Below are positions 33,845 through 45,190 of a stretch of 64,000 bases of DNA, one piece after another (position 1 is the stretch's first letter; each line of letters opens with the position of its first letter). The position numbers were made by a program, and so were the translations under genes. This DNA comes from Triatoma infestans (Eukaryota > Arthropoda > Insecta > Hemiptera > Reduviidae). The stretch covers positions 1 through 64,000 of the forward strand of contig JAAEAF010006049.1 in assembly GCA_011037195.1 (NCBI GenBank). Direction: 5' to 3'. A model generated the notes under the pieces. That model had not been told where the DNA came from. It saw only the letters and a program-made list of their open reading frames with translations, and made no database searches.

Positions 33845-34530
33845 TTTACTTTCTCTTATTCCTAATAAGAGGAAGCGTTGCAAACATGTCAAACTTTTGA
33901 AAGGGTCTCTTTGGCTCTCTCTCTCTCTCTGTTTGTGTGTGTGTGTGTTAATAGAATATCTCAAAAAAAGAAAAAATCGCAGCAAGTTCAAACTTGGTAT
34001 TCCGTTTAGGCACTAACACCGGTCAGACACAAAGATTTCGGGCAAAATCCATCAGCCGGAAGTCCAACTTTATTAAATAGTTTTTTTTTCCAGTTTTTCA
34101 TGATTTCCTCGAAAACAACTTCAACGATTTTCTTGAAACTTTGTACACTATCTACGCACATAAATTACCTATCACTTTTTTTTTTTTGAAACATTTTCGA
34201 TGGAAAAATGTATTTTTTGGGGTTTTCTGAGGGAACAGTAGCGTTCCCGTACAGACCACTTCAGTACATTGAATGGTTTTTATCATGTACATAATATTAA
34301 TATACATTTTAAGCATTGCTAGAATTCTAAATTTGAAAATAATCGATTACTCGGAAGTGCAACCTTATAGAATAGATTTTTGAGTTGGGGGGAGGGATTT
34401 TCTCGAAAGCAAATACTAACTGCAAACATATAAACCCTATTACTTTTCTTTGTAATACATTACTGGAAAAACTGATTTTTGGGGGGATTTTAGGGGACCT
34501 GTCAGTAAGAGAATAAAATTTCAATTGTCG
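33845..34530 (-). repeat. Dispersed repeat D, long reverse copy
   Basis: Tail TACTTTCTCTTATTCC at 33847, (TC)/(GT) microsatellite at 33915-33949 in the usual variable position, then CGCAGCAAGTTCAAACTTGG, GACACAAAGATTTCGGGC, AAAATCCATCAGCCGG, TATCACTTTTTTTTTTTG, GAACAGTAGCG and a second module from 34345 (TTACTCGGAAGTGCAACC). Confidence 0.75.
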
Positions 34531-34839
34531 CTACAAATTTTATTAGTAGTGACAGAGGATACTATCATACTAGTTACACTTAGGTTATACATCATAACCC
34601 TTATCAACTAAACGTCTATAAAGATTACAATTATAAAGAAAATTACGTTTCGTACCAGTTTTCTTATTAAATGAAATAAATCTAAAGATTGGAATGTAGA
34701 AAAAAACTGAACCCCATATATAAAAAACTAGTCAAGCATTACATCGTACAAATGATAAACAATTCTTATCATAAATGGAAAGTAATTGGCACATTCCCTT
34801 GTAGTAACTATTACAAAATGAAAAAACACACACACACAC

Positions 34840-35560
34840 GACTTTCTCTTACTGCAAATTACATAATTATGAATGAAATTTTCTTCAAATTCATAATTCT
34901 CTTACTAGATGTTTAATTGTCTTCCATGTTCTATCAATGGGTGAATCTAAACTTAATGAAAACCGTTTCTTTGAGAAAACCTTTACCTACAAAACCCTCT
35001 TAAATGAACTTTCTCGAAAGAAAGTTTCAAATAAAAGTGATAGAGGTCTCTTTATGTATAGTTTGTATAACAAAAAAAATGAAATCCATCAGTATTTTAA
35101 TGGAGAAAATTGTAGAAAACTGAAAAAAAAAAAACTGTTCAGTAAAAACACCCTTCCAGACAACCGAATTTCTTCAAACTGGGAATTTCGGCAACATATT
35201 TAATTTTACGTAATATTAATTAGATGAAAGTAATTGAATAATAAATTAAAATAGCACTGTAGAGGAAAACATTACCACAAATCACCTCCAAAAGGCGCCC
35301 CGCCCCTTTAAATGAATTTTCCCTGAGAGAATGTTTCAAATAAAAGTTCTAGATCTTAATATGTGTAGTTGAGGTACGAAGTTTAACGAAAATCGTTAGA
35401 GCCGTTTTTGATAACATAGTAAAAAACTGGAAATCCCTTCAGTAAACTGGTAGTAAACTTCCGTTCTAGGAATTTTGACAGATTACTTCCCGTCGGCGCA
35501 TCACGTTTCTACGGTAACGGGTTAAAAAGTTTAATTTAGAGGGCTCTATAAAATTTGCGA
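34840..35560 (+). repeat. Dispersed repeat D with start motif and two modules
   Basis: Begins ACACACGACTTTCTCTTACTG, the putative 5' end of the family, then AAATAAAAGTGATAGAGG, CCTTCCAGACAACCGAATTT (35151) and ACTTCCGTTCTAGGAATTTT (35457), module starts 306 bp apart. The 3' half is missing. Confidence 0.7.
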
Positions 35561-35767
35561 TTTTGGTAGGGTTTGGGGAATTTGCAACAAGCAATAATTT
35601 TAGTAAGATTGGGCTTTTAGGGAGTTAAAGTAGGGATAGAAAAGAAAATTTTGGATTATCGGGAAAAATAAAAAACAATAACAAAAACTAAACAACACAA
35701 TACAGCAATATTGGTGATGGAATAGCACAGTGGAGGCCTACCTCATGCTAGAGGACCTCCGGCTGAT

Positions 35768-36045
35768 AGAAAGATAAGTATTCAGAGACATTTTCCGTGG
35801 GAGCCTGCTTCATTTTGCGGCCATCGACCGGTTTCGGGCGTTCGCCCATCTTCAGGATGCGTTTTTTCAGACAGTGTGACAACACAAACTTGCACAGAGC
35901 AAGTTTAGTTTACACACTCGCTTTGCTACTGTGAAGTAACCACTCGCTTTAATACACAAAATGAAGTAGGCTACCACGGAAAATGTCTCTGATGCTTTCC
36001 AGTTCTGCGGAACCGACCACCACAACAGAAAGATAAGTATTCAGA
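35768..36045. mobile_element. Hammerhead element, family A, with 19-bp flanking duplication
   Basis: The element (35787-36026) is bounded by two perfect copies of AGAAAGATAAGTATTCAGA (35768-35786 and 36027-36045), a very clear target-site duplication. The left arm starts GACATTTTCCGTGG, as in the copy at 31245, and carries an intact ribozyme. The right arm has lost its ribozyme: after CACACTCGCTTTGC the sequence goes straight to AAAATGAAGTAGGCTACCAC, AAAATGTCTCTGATG and the outer CACCACAAC end. Confidence 0.9.
35820..35861 (-). ncRNA. Hammerhead ribozyme motif A4 (consensus)
   Basis: Minus strand: GCATC, CTGAAGA, stem II GGGC-GAAC-GCCC (perfect), GAAA, ACCGGT, C (complement of 35826), GATGG. 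This is the best-preserved family A motif; stem I pairs at least CATC with GATG. No core substitution is seen. Confidence 0.87.
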
Positions 36046-36245
36046 TGATAGTAATAAGGACATTAATGATATTAATATTAGTAATAACTATGTTAATATT
36101 AGTTATAATAATGATGATGTCTGGGAAAGGCCACAAGAGAACGCTGACTCGCGAGAATACGAGTCTGGCTATGCGCGCGGCGAAGGTGGTGAAAAAAAGG
36201 TTCCGTCGGATTCCATGGTGATATCAAAAACGGAATGGCCAAGTA
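36046..36245. other. No gene seen
   Basis: AT-rich at first, then a less AT-rich stretch (36120-36200) ending in a D fragment. Nothing is assignable. Confidence 0.35.
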
Positions 36246-36430
36246 TGAAATTTCTGTTTTATTTTATTCACATGCACGCACACACCACACACACAACCAG
36301 ATCATTAGCTAAAAACATTTTTTTTTCTGACTCAGGGAACATCAAAATGTGTCGTATTTACGGTGGAAACTCGATATAAAATTTTTTTGATACGATCGCA
36401 ATATTTGCCCTTATAAGACAAAGTAATTAA
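36205..36430 (+). repeat. Dispersed repeat D, 3' end
   Basis: TCCATGGTGATATCAAAAACGG, CACACACACAACCAGATC, TCTGACTCAGGGAACATC, GGTGGAAACTCGATATAAAA and GATACGATCGCAATATTTGC with a TTATAAGACAAAGTAA tail. Confidence 0.65.
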
Positions 36431-36639
36431 TGAAAAAATAAAATATTATAGTATATTACAGCTGACATATACTGTTCTATTTTTTATATATTTATTTATT
36501 TATTTATTTATTATTACTTTTCTACTGTTCCTGTGGAGAGAAGAATTACAACGAATTAGAAATTTTTGAATACATGATTTATAGCTCCTAGTGAATAGTT
36601 CTTGTATTAATATGAACAAAATATTTTAAAAAACGATAA

Positions 36640-37200
36640 AAAGCATCGTTGGAACTCAAATTTGATATTCGGTTTGGCTACCTGTACTGTTATTTCACCC
36701 AAAGATTTCGGGTCAAAAACGTCATCCGAAAATTGAGACTTTACCGTTTTTTTGTTGTTTTTTTTCTTTTCAGTTTTTCACCATTTTCTCGGACAATTTT
36801 CTGTATTAGAACAATTTTCTTTAAACTTCCCGCGCACATACAGGTTTATCACTTTTAGTTGAATTTTCTTTTTCCAGAAATATTGATTTTTTTTAGTAGT
36901 TTCTGAAGATGCTCCAATGATACATACAATTTCAATAAAATTTATTGTTCTAATAATTATCTAATATTAAGATACTTTAATAGCAATACTAGAATTCCTA
37001 ATTTGAAGAAAATCAAGTAATTGGGAGTGTGGGACTTGATAGAAGAGATTGCGCAATTTTTACAGAATTTTCTCGAAAACGGCTCCGACGAATTTCTTTA
37101 ATCTTGGAATGCTAACTACACAAATATAGAGACAAAAAATCTGGTGTGAAACACGCACACACACGACTTTCTCTTACTCCAAATTAATACAATTTAATTA
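36640..37200 (-). repeat. Dispersed repeat D, reverse copy with start motif
   Basis: Contains AAATTTGATATTCGGTTTGG, AAAGATTTCGGGTCAAAAACG, TTATCACTTTTAGTTG, TTTCTGAAGATGCTCC and AAAATCAAGTAATTGGGAGTG. It ends with CTGGTGTGAAACACGCACAC and GACTTTCTCTTACTCC at 37141-37180, a start motif in the opposite orientation to the copy body, so two pieces meet here. Confidence 0.6.
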
Positions 37201-37535
37201 AACAAATTTTCATTAAAATTGCTAGTTAGCTTCTTTTACATGGAGTGAAAGTATTTATTTGGATGAATGTATTTATTAGCTAGTATGAATAAGATAGGTT
37301 TAGAGTGCAATTGAGTTGGTTACGAATGAAGTGCAGGGATTAGGTTTTAAATTTCTAAATAGTGCAATGTAGATTAGTTATGATTAAAAAAAAAAAATGA
37401 CAAAAATAAGAATAAATGCAGTAGGTGCAAAGGACCCTTAGCTGTTGCGCACCTATACAAAATAACAAAAAAAAAAAATTGCAACATTCACAATGCTTAG
37501 TTCGGACTGGCCATTTAAAAAAAGAAAAGGTGGTA
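37201..37535. other. No gene seen
   Basis: AT-rich with poly-A runs; no feature found. Confidence 0.35.
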
Positions 37536-37539
37536 GGGT

Positions 37540-37867
37540 TTTTATACTTGTATATCTCAGTGGACTTATTTTAGAGCGCTTTCTGTCAAATCCAATAAAA
37601 CCTTGTATGTTAGAGTAATAGACCCCCAAAAATTCGCTCTAAAGTCAATTTTTTCAGAAAAATGCTACAAATAAAAGTGATAGGTTTATATTTGTGCCCT
37701 TAGTATTCCAAGTTCAAAAGAAATCGCTATAATCGTTTTCAAGCAAACTTCCAAAAACCTATTCGATAAAGTCGCACTTGTGGTTAACCGATTTCGTTCA
37801 AATTTAGAATTTTTATGAATGCTGTATTGATATTATGTAGTTGGGATTACTATATAGGAGAGTATAA
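37540..37867 (+). repeat. Dispersed repeat D, left part, interrupted by a SINE
   Basis: Shows AATGCTACAAATAAAAGTGATAG, ATAATCGTTTTCAAGCAAAC, AAGTCGCACTTGTGGTTAACC and GAATTTTTATGAATGC, then breaks at AGGAGAGTATAA, the D segment that normally reads AGGAAAGCATAACGCTAC. Confidence 0.72.
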
Positions 37868-38106
37868 GGAAGGGAAGGAATAAGTAGTTATTGTACTGGA
37901 CTCCCACGCGGAGATCCTGGGTTCGAGTCCAGTTGTGATGCCCGTAGATTTTTTTATTCCTAGGAGCCCTCTGCAGTTCTCTGTCCGGTGATGGACAGTG
38001 TTGTCTGTATCGAAGGAACACTATCCGGAGGCCGGCAGTGCACTGAGAAGGCTCCGGGCGCCAATGAGCATAGACGTTGACGCGCCTTAAATTAAAAAAA
38101 AAAAGA
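37868..38106 (+). mobile_element. tRNA-derived SINE, copy 2
   Basis: Same family as copy 1. The A box is decayed (AATAAGTAGTTATTGTACTGG) but the B box GGGTTCGAGTCC is good. Body: TTCCTAGGAGCCCTC, GGTGATGGACAGTGTTGTCT, GAGGCCGGCAGTGCACTGAG, GACGCGCCTTAAATT and an A-rich tail. It is flanked by a perfect duplication of AGGAGAGTATAA (37856-37867 and 38107-38118) and inserted within a D copy. Confidence 0.9.
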
Positions 38107-38465
38107 AGGAGAGTATAACGCTACTAAATTTCCCGGGAAAATGTTTCAAATAAAAGTGACCAAATACGAAGTTTAAAGAAAATCGCAAAAAAAACTAAAG
38201 AAATAACTTTTCATTAAAGTCGCAATTTCGGTTAGTGGATTTTGCCCGAAATTTTCTCACCAGATTCGGTGGTACCGCTGAAACATAATAATTACGAAAT
38301 TTGGAGCTTCCTAAAATTTTTCATTTCGAGATATTTTGTTCATAGACATACAAACGTACAGATAATTTACTTAAAAACCTCTGGAGACCACAAAACATGT
38401 ATTTCAAGTGAAACTTTAATTTCGAAAATTTCACACGACCGCAAGACGTTAATAGGCCTATCTTT
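38107..38465 (+). repeat. Dispersed repeat D, right part after the SINE
   Basis: Continues with AACGCTACTAAATTTCCCGG, AAAATGTTTCAAATAAAAGTGA, GTCGCAATTTCGGTTAGTGG, AATTTTCTCACCAGATTCGG and AATTTCGAAAATTTCACACG. Confidence 0.72.
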
Positions 38466-38639
38466 GGTTGGTGAAAGATTTTTTTTTTCTCCATGAAAAT
38501 TGATTTGACAGTTTTCGGAGAGAGTTTTACGATGTTAAACTTAATTTCTAAATGGCCAGCTTCACTATCAAGTACGATTCCAACTCCTATATATATACAT
38601 ATAATACTATGCTGTACTAAATATGACATAGAAAATCCA

Positions 38640-39365
38640 AGGTTGAAGATATTGTGATCAGAATTTTGAGAATTGCAGTAAGAGAAAGTTGTGTGAGAGT
38701 TTCACAACTGCTTTTTTTTTTATTGAATAGATTATCTTTAAGATTAAAAAATGCAATAAATTGCATAATATTAATGTAAAAAACTTAATTTTTATTAGAT
38801 ATAAACTTATTATGGTATTTACAATTTTTGGTGTGTAAACAATGCGGGCATATATTTCTGACATTTTATCGATTTTTCTTGCGAGTTATGGATTCTCTTG
38901 CTTCAGTTATTTATCCATTTTTTGATCTTAATTTTAATGGATCCGAATTTTTTTTTTTTTTAAATTTGTATAAAAAATGTGAAATTAAAATATTCTTACA
39001 ATTTTCTCACTTATAACATAAATTTCCTAAAGACTTGAAAGTGTTTACCATAAATATATAATTTTAATATAGACGGGGAAAACCGTAGAATATATTGGCA
39101 TGTTACTGCAGATAAGGACAATATTTGGAGCCATTTGAGAAAAATATCGCTAAAAACTTTAAAAAAAAAAATTGGAGTACTTCCGGTGGACAGTTTTTTT
39201 TTACCTAAGCCTTCGTGCGATCTCCATGTTTTTGGTTAAAAATGTATGACAAGTTTTGAACTTCTTGTATGAATTATCCATTTTTGAATTTGTGGTCAAA
39301 ATTAGTAGTTCCGGTTTTGTAATCTGGAAACTATCGCACATACGTGTGTGGAAGTAAAAAAACTA
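38640..39365 (+). repeat. Decayed dispersed repeat D pieces
   Basis: GCAGTAAGAGAAAGTTGTGTG at 38676 is the start motif on the minus strand. A weaker plus copy runs 39060-39365 (GGGGAAAACCGTAGAATATATT, GGAGTACTTCCGGTGGACAG, GTATGACAAGTTTTGAACTTC). Both are more diverged than most copies. Confidence 0.5.
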
Positions 39366-40865
39366 GTGGAATAATAATACAAAACTCAGCGTGAACAACA
39401 ATGTTTTAAATAACTTAAAAATAAAGTTGGCCAAATTCAAAAGTTAACTATTTAATTAACTTCCTTTTTGGAGAGGGTTGACATTGTTATGAACATAAAA
39501 ACCAGAACATATTTGATCCAGATTTCATTTCTTCTTCACTATTTCACATCTTCAATTCTTTGTAAATATTCTTCACAGGTTGAAGTCTTCCTCGCTGCGT
39601 AAGTGTGAGGACGTGGTGTAAAAGGAGAAAACAAATTGGTCCGGACATTATTTCTTCAACAACAACAATAAGAAGATCACTCTCACACGGCCAGAGAAAG
39701 CAAGAAAGAGAAAGTGAGAAAAATATAACAAACTATGTGTAAGTATTAGTGTTTTATTCTCTTGGAGGCGGCGATAGAGAGAGAGAGAGAGTGAGTGAGA
39801 GAATGTGTGCCTCTGTAGCAGCCTTTAAGAAAAGGAAGACAACCCACAGAGACCATTTGCATAGATCGATATTATGTATACAGTGGAGAGAAAATAAATC
39901 GTGAATGTGAAGAAGGATTAGTGGTAAAGTTCGGGAGCGGTAAAGCAGACGACGCCGTTAAAACTGGGCGCCACGTGACCACCCCTTTCTACAATAGTGT
40001 TGTGTACACACTGCCTTATAAATATAATATATATTGTTTTGCGACTTTTTTTTTATTTTTTAATTTTCTTATTTATCTATTTATTTTAAAAATACGCATT
40101 CATTTGTTTTCATTTATTTAATAACAGAAATATCTCACTTATTATTTCAACCTAAAAAAAACAAACAAATTTATGCCCTTTCTAGTAAAACACAGATAAA
40201 ATACGAAGCCTTGTATTTAAAATTAGTAAAAGCTTCCTTTCTTTTTTTTAATGTGTTGACGTCCCCGGAGTTCGAAAAAAAAAGGTTTTCTTGCGATTCG
40301 TCTATATGTTGTGTTTTGTTTTTTTGAACATTATCACTTAAATACACAAAATTAAACGAAAATTACAGGCTTCTAATTTTGTTTTGGTATCACCAGAGTG
40401 AGAGAGGAAATCTGCAAAGAAAACCCTAAAGTAAAACTTAAAATTTAGCAGAAATCCGGAGCGAGGAGGGAGTAGTATACTACGTTAAGCTTAGCTTTAA
40501 ATGAAACGTCATGTCAAAATTAGGGTATGATTACAAGGAAGTAACTTTTTACAACTTTTTTTTAAGTAAAAAGTTCAAATCTTTTGTTTCAATTAAAATT
40601 TTGAGAACTACTCTAATATGAAAATTGTAAACATAAGGTTGGAGGTACTGGAAAAAATAAATCAAAAATAAAAAAATAGAAGATATGACGTCAGAAAAAT
40701 CTTTTACCTTTCATCCCACAGCATGTAAGGAGCACGTCATGCAATAAAAAAAACAAAATGCACGCAATTGATAGACAAATAAAATAATAATATATAATGT
40801 AAAATGCAGGTGGTCCCCAACCAGTTTATTCCAAAATAGTTCATAGAGATAAATTTTCTTAAAAA
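39366..40865. other. No gene seen
   Basis: Mixed sequence with (GA)n near 39776-39793. Open frames are short. A hAT-like terminus (CAGGTGGTCCCCAACC) may start at 40807 but no partner was found. Confidence 0.4.
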
Positions 40866-41590
40866 AAATCTAGAGTGAAACACTCACACGACTTTATGGG
40901 AGAAATCTAAACTTTAAAAAGGATTCAAACAAAACTGGTAGGCTCCTGTTTTTATAGCTAGTACATTTATAGTAAATTTTATGAAATACGTCGATATTTA
41001 TTACCATAGAAAAAATGCTGAAAACTGAAACAACTGTTCCATGAAAAAGAACTTTCTATCATCCGATTTTCTTCAAATTCAGAATTGCGGCAATATATTA
41101 AATTCTAATTAACACTATTTAGATTGTAATAATTAAATGATAAACTAAAATAGCACTCAAGAGAAAAATATGATCCCCTAACTCTCGCCCGCCAACTCTC
41201 TACTTAAATGAGTTTTTCCAGAAAAATACTACAAAGTTTTAACTCTTAATATTTATAGTTAATTAGATAAGCTTAAAGGAAAACGTCAAAAAAAAAAAAA
41301 AATCCATTTAGTATAGTAAAGTGGTACTTCCGGTTGAGGAATTTTGACAGATAACTTCCTTGTTGGATCCAAAATCATGGTGATACACACAAACGGAATG
41401 TCAAGTTTAAATTTTCTGCAATTGTTTCAGTTTTTGAGCAATGCTGTTCACAAATACATGCACACAAACCAATTTGTTTTCGGACTCAGGGTACGTCAAA
41501 AACGTGTATTTCCGATGAAAACTCTATATCGAAAATTTGACATGATACCAATAGTTCCCTCTTACAAGTGAGTAAGAGAAAGTAAAATAT
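40865..41590 (+). repeat. Dispersed repeat D, near full-length
   Basis: Starts AGAGTGAAACACTCACACGAC, with module starts near 41046 (AACTTTCTATCATCCG) and 41320 (GTGGTACTTCCGGTTGAGG), then TGCACACAAACCAATTTG, TGTATTTCCGATGAAAACTC, TTTGACATGATACCAATAG and the tail TCTTACAAGTGAGTAAGAG with AAAGTAAAATATATATA. Both presumed ends are present, giving about 720 bp. Confidence 0.75.
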
Positions 41591-43150
41591 ATATATATAT
41601 ACACACAGGTCTCTTTATATAGCTTTTTGTTTTAAAAAAAAAAAATCTAATTAAATTAAAAAAATATAGAGTTTTATTTGATTAAATGACTTACTTTTTA
41701 TTTTCTTTTTTCTAACACAGTTATGGAATCATGGTATATTAAGTGGTTTAATGAAAGTGTGGGAAGTATTGTGTGCGGCGAGTATAAAGCGCCAGTTTAG
41801 TAGTTGAGAAAGTGGGGGTAAAAACCACGAGGTTAGTTTTAGGTTCTACAGGTAGGCACGCACACAATTTTTCTCGACCGACCTACTAACGTACAACTCT
41901 TGGTATTTTTTTAAGGGCTCTATTTACTTATAAAAAAAAAACCTGTAAACTATTGGTATATTATTATTTAAAATACTATTTAATTAAATAAAAGAAAATG
42001 GTTATTTTTAAAATTAAATGAGCCTTTATATTGTAATTTTAAATATTAAAAAAAAAAAAGATAATGGAATAACATTTAAGGATTATTATAAACCAAACTT
42101 ACTTGGTGGTTTGTGAGCGTCAATAATAGTCCGAGGATTACTTTTTTTTTAGTCCATGACGTGTGATGAGGTTTTCTAAAAAAGTAGGAGGTGGGGGAAG
42201 AATGCCCGAAACCAGTTCTCCTTGAGCCTGTGTCCCAGAGAGGCTTATAAGTAACCACAGTAACGACAACTGGCGGAAGTCCCCAGTTCTTCTATTTTTT
42301 TAACGCCTTGAAACGGCGTTCACCAAAACAAAGATATATATTCACAAACAAAAAAATAAAATAAGTTATTTTGAAGCGCGTATTTCATCAGCTGGACCAA
42401 TTCAAGTAAAAAAAATGATAAATAAATAAAAACTAAACTAAACACCAATGCTTGTAACACGACGTGCTGTTTCGAGTCCAGTGAATGGTTTAAAAAAAAA
42501 AAAAATTAATAGTAAAAAGAAAACAAAAACAAAACTTATTAACCGGGGATATCTATTATCCAATTTGAAACTCACGGTACGAGTGCTCGTGAGAGACTGA
42601 ACTGTGAACGAAAGTAGTGGGGATAAAAGAGCTTGTAGCTGAGGGCGAACCTGGCGGTAGGTTGTGCGGCTACTGTCTGTCTATGTGTGTTTGTATGTGA
42701 GTGTGTCTCTCACTTTGTGTCTCTCACACACGCATTCAAGGGTAATACTGGCTGCCGGCCGGAGGGGCCTGGTCCCTGAGAGGCGATATTGGGGGGCGGA
42801 TCCTCCCTCAGAGAGAGAGAGAGACTGCGCACGATGGGACCAGTGCCAGAATTGGAAGGCGGTCCTATAGAACTCCGCCCCCTTCTTACATAAACTTTTT
42901 TTATTTTTTACACCACTCCCACCTCTTTACTAATTAGTTATATTTTTATTTCATTATCATTCATGCTTGCCACTTTTCACAAAGCATACATTTGTCGAAT
43001 ACCGCCTACAGTGGATCATCCAATCTCCCGCCTGTTTATTCCCTTTACCTACAATTAAATAAGAATAAAATAACAAAAAGGAAACTAATAATCAGAAATA
43101 GAGTTTAAAAAAAAAAAAAAAAGTTAAAATAATTAACTTAACCTAATCAT
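41591..43150. other. No gene supported; one GC-richer patch
   Basis: 41700-41870 has TATAAAGCGCC and a GC-richer run. 42560-42890 is clearly less AT-rich, with TG/CT repeats and (GA)n at 42811-42824. These patches could be gene-associated, but I see no coding exon. Confidence 0.35.
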
Positions 43151-43159
43151 CTAATCTTA

Positions 43160-43285
43160 ACCAGCGGGTAATCAAATTGGCGATCCGCGGGCCGCATGCA
43201 GCCATAATACCTTCCGTAAGAAATATAAATAATGTTGAACCCAAAACTCTTATATTAAATAATGAATCTATTACGCACTAATTAC

Positions 43286-43320
<35 letters not shown>

Positions 43321-44070
43321 GTTCCAAGATAAGCATTGAATGAAACATAACTTTATGTGGAGGTTTGCCGACGAAAATTGAAGATCTTGAACACATAATT
43401 ATGTTTTCGTCTTTCAAATAAAGAGAATCAAAAAAATTGTTTCTGGAAAGAGAGGTATCTACCCTCATCAGGTAATCCCCCCCCAGACCAAAAAAAAAAA
43501 TATACAAATTTTACTTATTGGATAAAAACACAATGTCCGATTAACAGACAGAAACCAATGTAAACTACAGGCCTATAAAATGATTAAACAGAAAACAAAT
43601 GAACTTCTTCCTCAAATTAACAAAGTATGACTTTGTTCCCACAATCATTCATAAAAAGAAAGGGTTCTCCATCTGAGTTTCGCTATGAAACTTCTATTTA
43701 AACTTGGAATTATACGTTGATTATAAAAATTAAAAAGCCTCTGATGTCAGCAAGTTGATAAACAAATCTGATGCAAGAAATTACAAGCGATGTTCTTCTG
43801 GGAGAGGCCATTCATCAACTGATGCTGAAGACTTTTTTTTTTATCAAAATAGTTTCTGGAATATCAATAAGTACCGATGTACTTATTGATATTAATTTCT
43901 AGCCTAGCCAATGTGTCAAACAGGTCAAGGGCAAAAATGGGGGTCTCCTCATACATAAAGGAATCAAAAATATTTAGGAACGCATGCTAACATTTATAGT
44001 TGAGGGCGATTTATGTATAAGCTGCAACAGTACAATTGCGGCCCGCCAATAATTGTTTTAGAATAAAATC
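43160..44070. mobile_element. Possible decayed hAT/ZBED-type element
   Basis: CAGCGGGTAATCAAATTGGC then GATCCGCGGGCCGCATGCAG at 43163-43203, and GCGGCCCGCCAATAATTG at 44040-44057, resemble the paired termini of hAT elements that carry CGGGCCGCA-type subterminal sequence. Between them the minus strand has broken frames (for example IFDSFMYEETPIFALDLFD, upstream of DEWPLPEEH) that look protein-derived. A (TA)n tract lies at 43289-43319. Evidence is weak and no target duplication was found. Confidence 0.3.
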
Positions 44071-44930
44071 ACTGCACAGCATTTATTGTAATTTACTTCT
44101 TTTTTACAATAAAAACTACGCAAGAAATTCTGTTAAAAATCATTATCATTAACGTTTTCAAAAATCTTCAAAACAGCGTGTTGATTGATAAGAGAAGGGA
44201 CACAAGTATTAGAAGAAACTTATAAATCTTAATTTTGCCTGACATTCCTACATATCTATTACTTTACTAGAAGAATGGCCAGAGAAATATACTTCATTAC
44301 ACTTTTATGTATTCCAACATGAATGAACTTAACATCAATACAAAATTTCAATTTTAAATACAGGTACTCGGATTTTTTATTAATTATGTCATTCCAACTT
44401 TTCATTTCAATAGTTTTATTTTTATTATCCAAAATTTTGATTACTTCTTCCTAGGAGAGGCAGTGGCTACTCTCTGCTCCCTCTGGCCACACCCTCCGAA
44501 CTTAACACTTCAAATTCTCTCTGGGTATGCTGAACAAAATTTAACTAGTAATGTATACGAAATTAAATCGGAAAATTATTCGCAAAACGCAAAAATAGTT
44601 GTGCAGCCCCACTTTTATAAATAAAGTGTATGTTTGTTTGTAAGAATTTATAAATTTACCTATTTTAATGAAGAGGCTGTAGACACAGTTCCGAATTAGA
44701 TTTATTTTGGTATAAAACTTGCCAATTCGGATTATACTACTATCATACTTTAGCATTTCTTAAGTTTGAGGAAAGGCAGGCATCCCCTTCCGCAAATCTC
44801 AAATTGTGGCGTAGATTAATTTGAGCTGAATTTAATTCTCGATTCATTCAAATTGCCAGATAATAAGACTGAGATTAAAAACTGGGTATATCAAGGATAT
44901 TTTGCAGCAGTTAGCCAATATTGTGTTAAA
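44071..44930. other. No gene seen
   Basis: AT-rich unassigned sequence. Short open frames have low-complexity composition. Confidence 0.4.
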
Positions 44931-44934
44931 CAAT

Positions 44935-45190
44935 AAATTAATCCGCAATACTGGATAACATCTACAGACTTCTTCCGTCTAGCATGCTTCACTTTTGTTG
45001 GTATTTGCTTGATTTGTCGGATACTCATCCATCGTCAATATGTGTAGAGAGTTAACTTTAACTGTACTGATTGAATTAACAAGTGTCGTTTTAGGTGCGT
45101 GACAGAAACGCGTAAAGTTGACGTCAACTCCACACTAACTTTATAGGCTTATTCTGACGATGGATGAAAATCCGAAACCGAAACTATCAT
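44935..45190. mobile_element. Hammerhead palindromic element, family B, decayed
   Basis: Left: AATCCGCAATACTGGATAAC, TTCCGTCTAGCATGC, GTCGGATACTCATCCATCGTC. Centre: GTAGAGAGTTAACTTTA and GTGACAGAAACGCG. Right: TTCTGACGATGGATG and AAAATCCGAAACCG. The order matches family B, but both arms have substitutions and the right arm stops within the stem III/cleavage region. Confidence 0.75.
45147..45187 (+). ncRNA. Hammerhead motif B4, cleavage site lost
   Basis: CTGACGA (from 45154), perfect stem II GGAT-GAAA-ATCC and GAAACCG are intact, but the following GTC is replaced by AAAC. Without stem III pairing and the cleavage nucleotide it should be inactive. The left-arm partner (minus strand, about 45015-45046) is decayed throughout. 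Confidence 0.65.

Noticed and set aside
42100..42260. GATGAGG ... GCCCGAAACCAGTTC as another hammerhead
   Set aside because: The bases between the two halves do not form a stem II, C3 is missing and the stem III region is not self-complementary.
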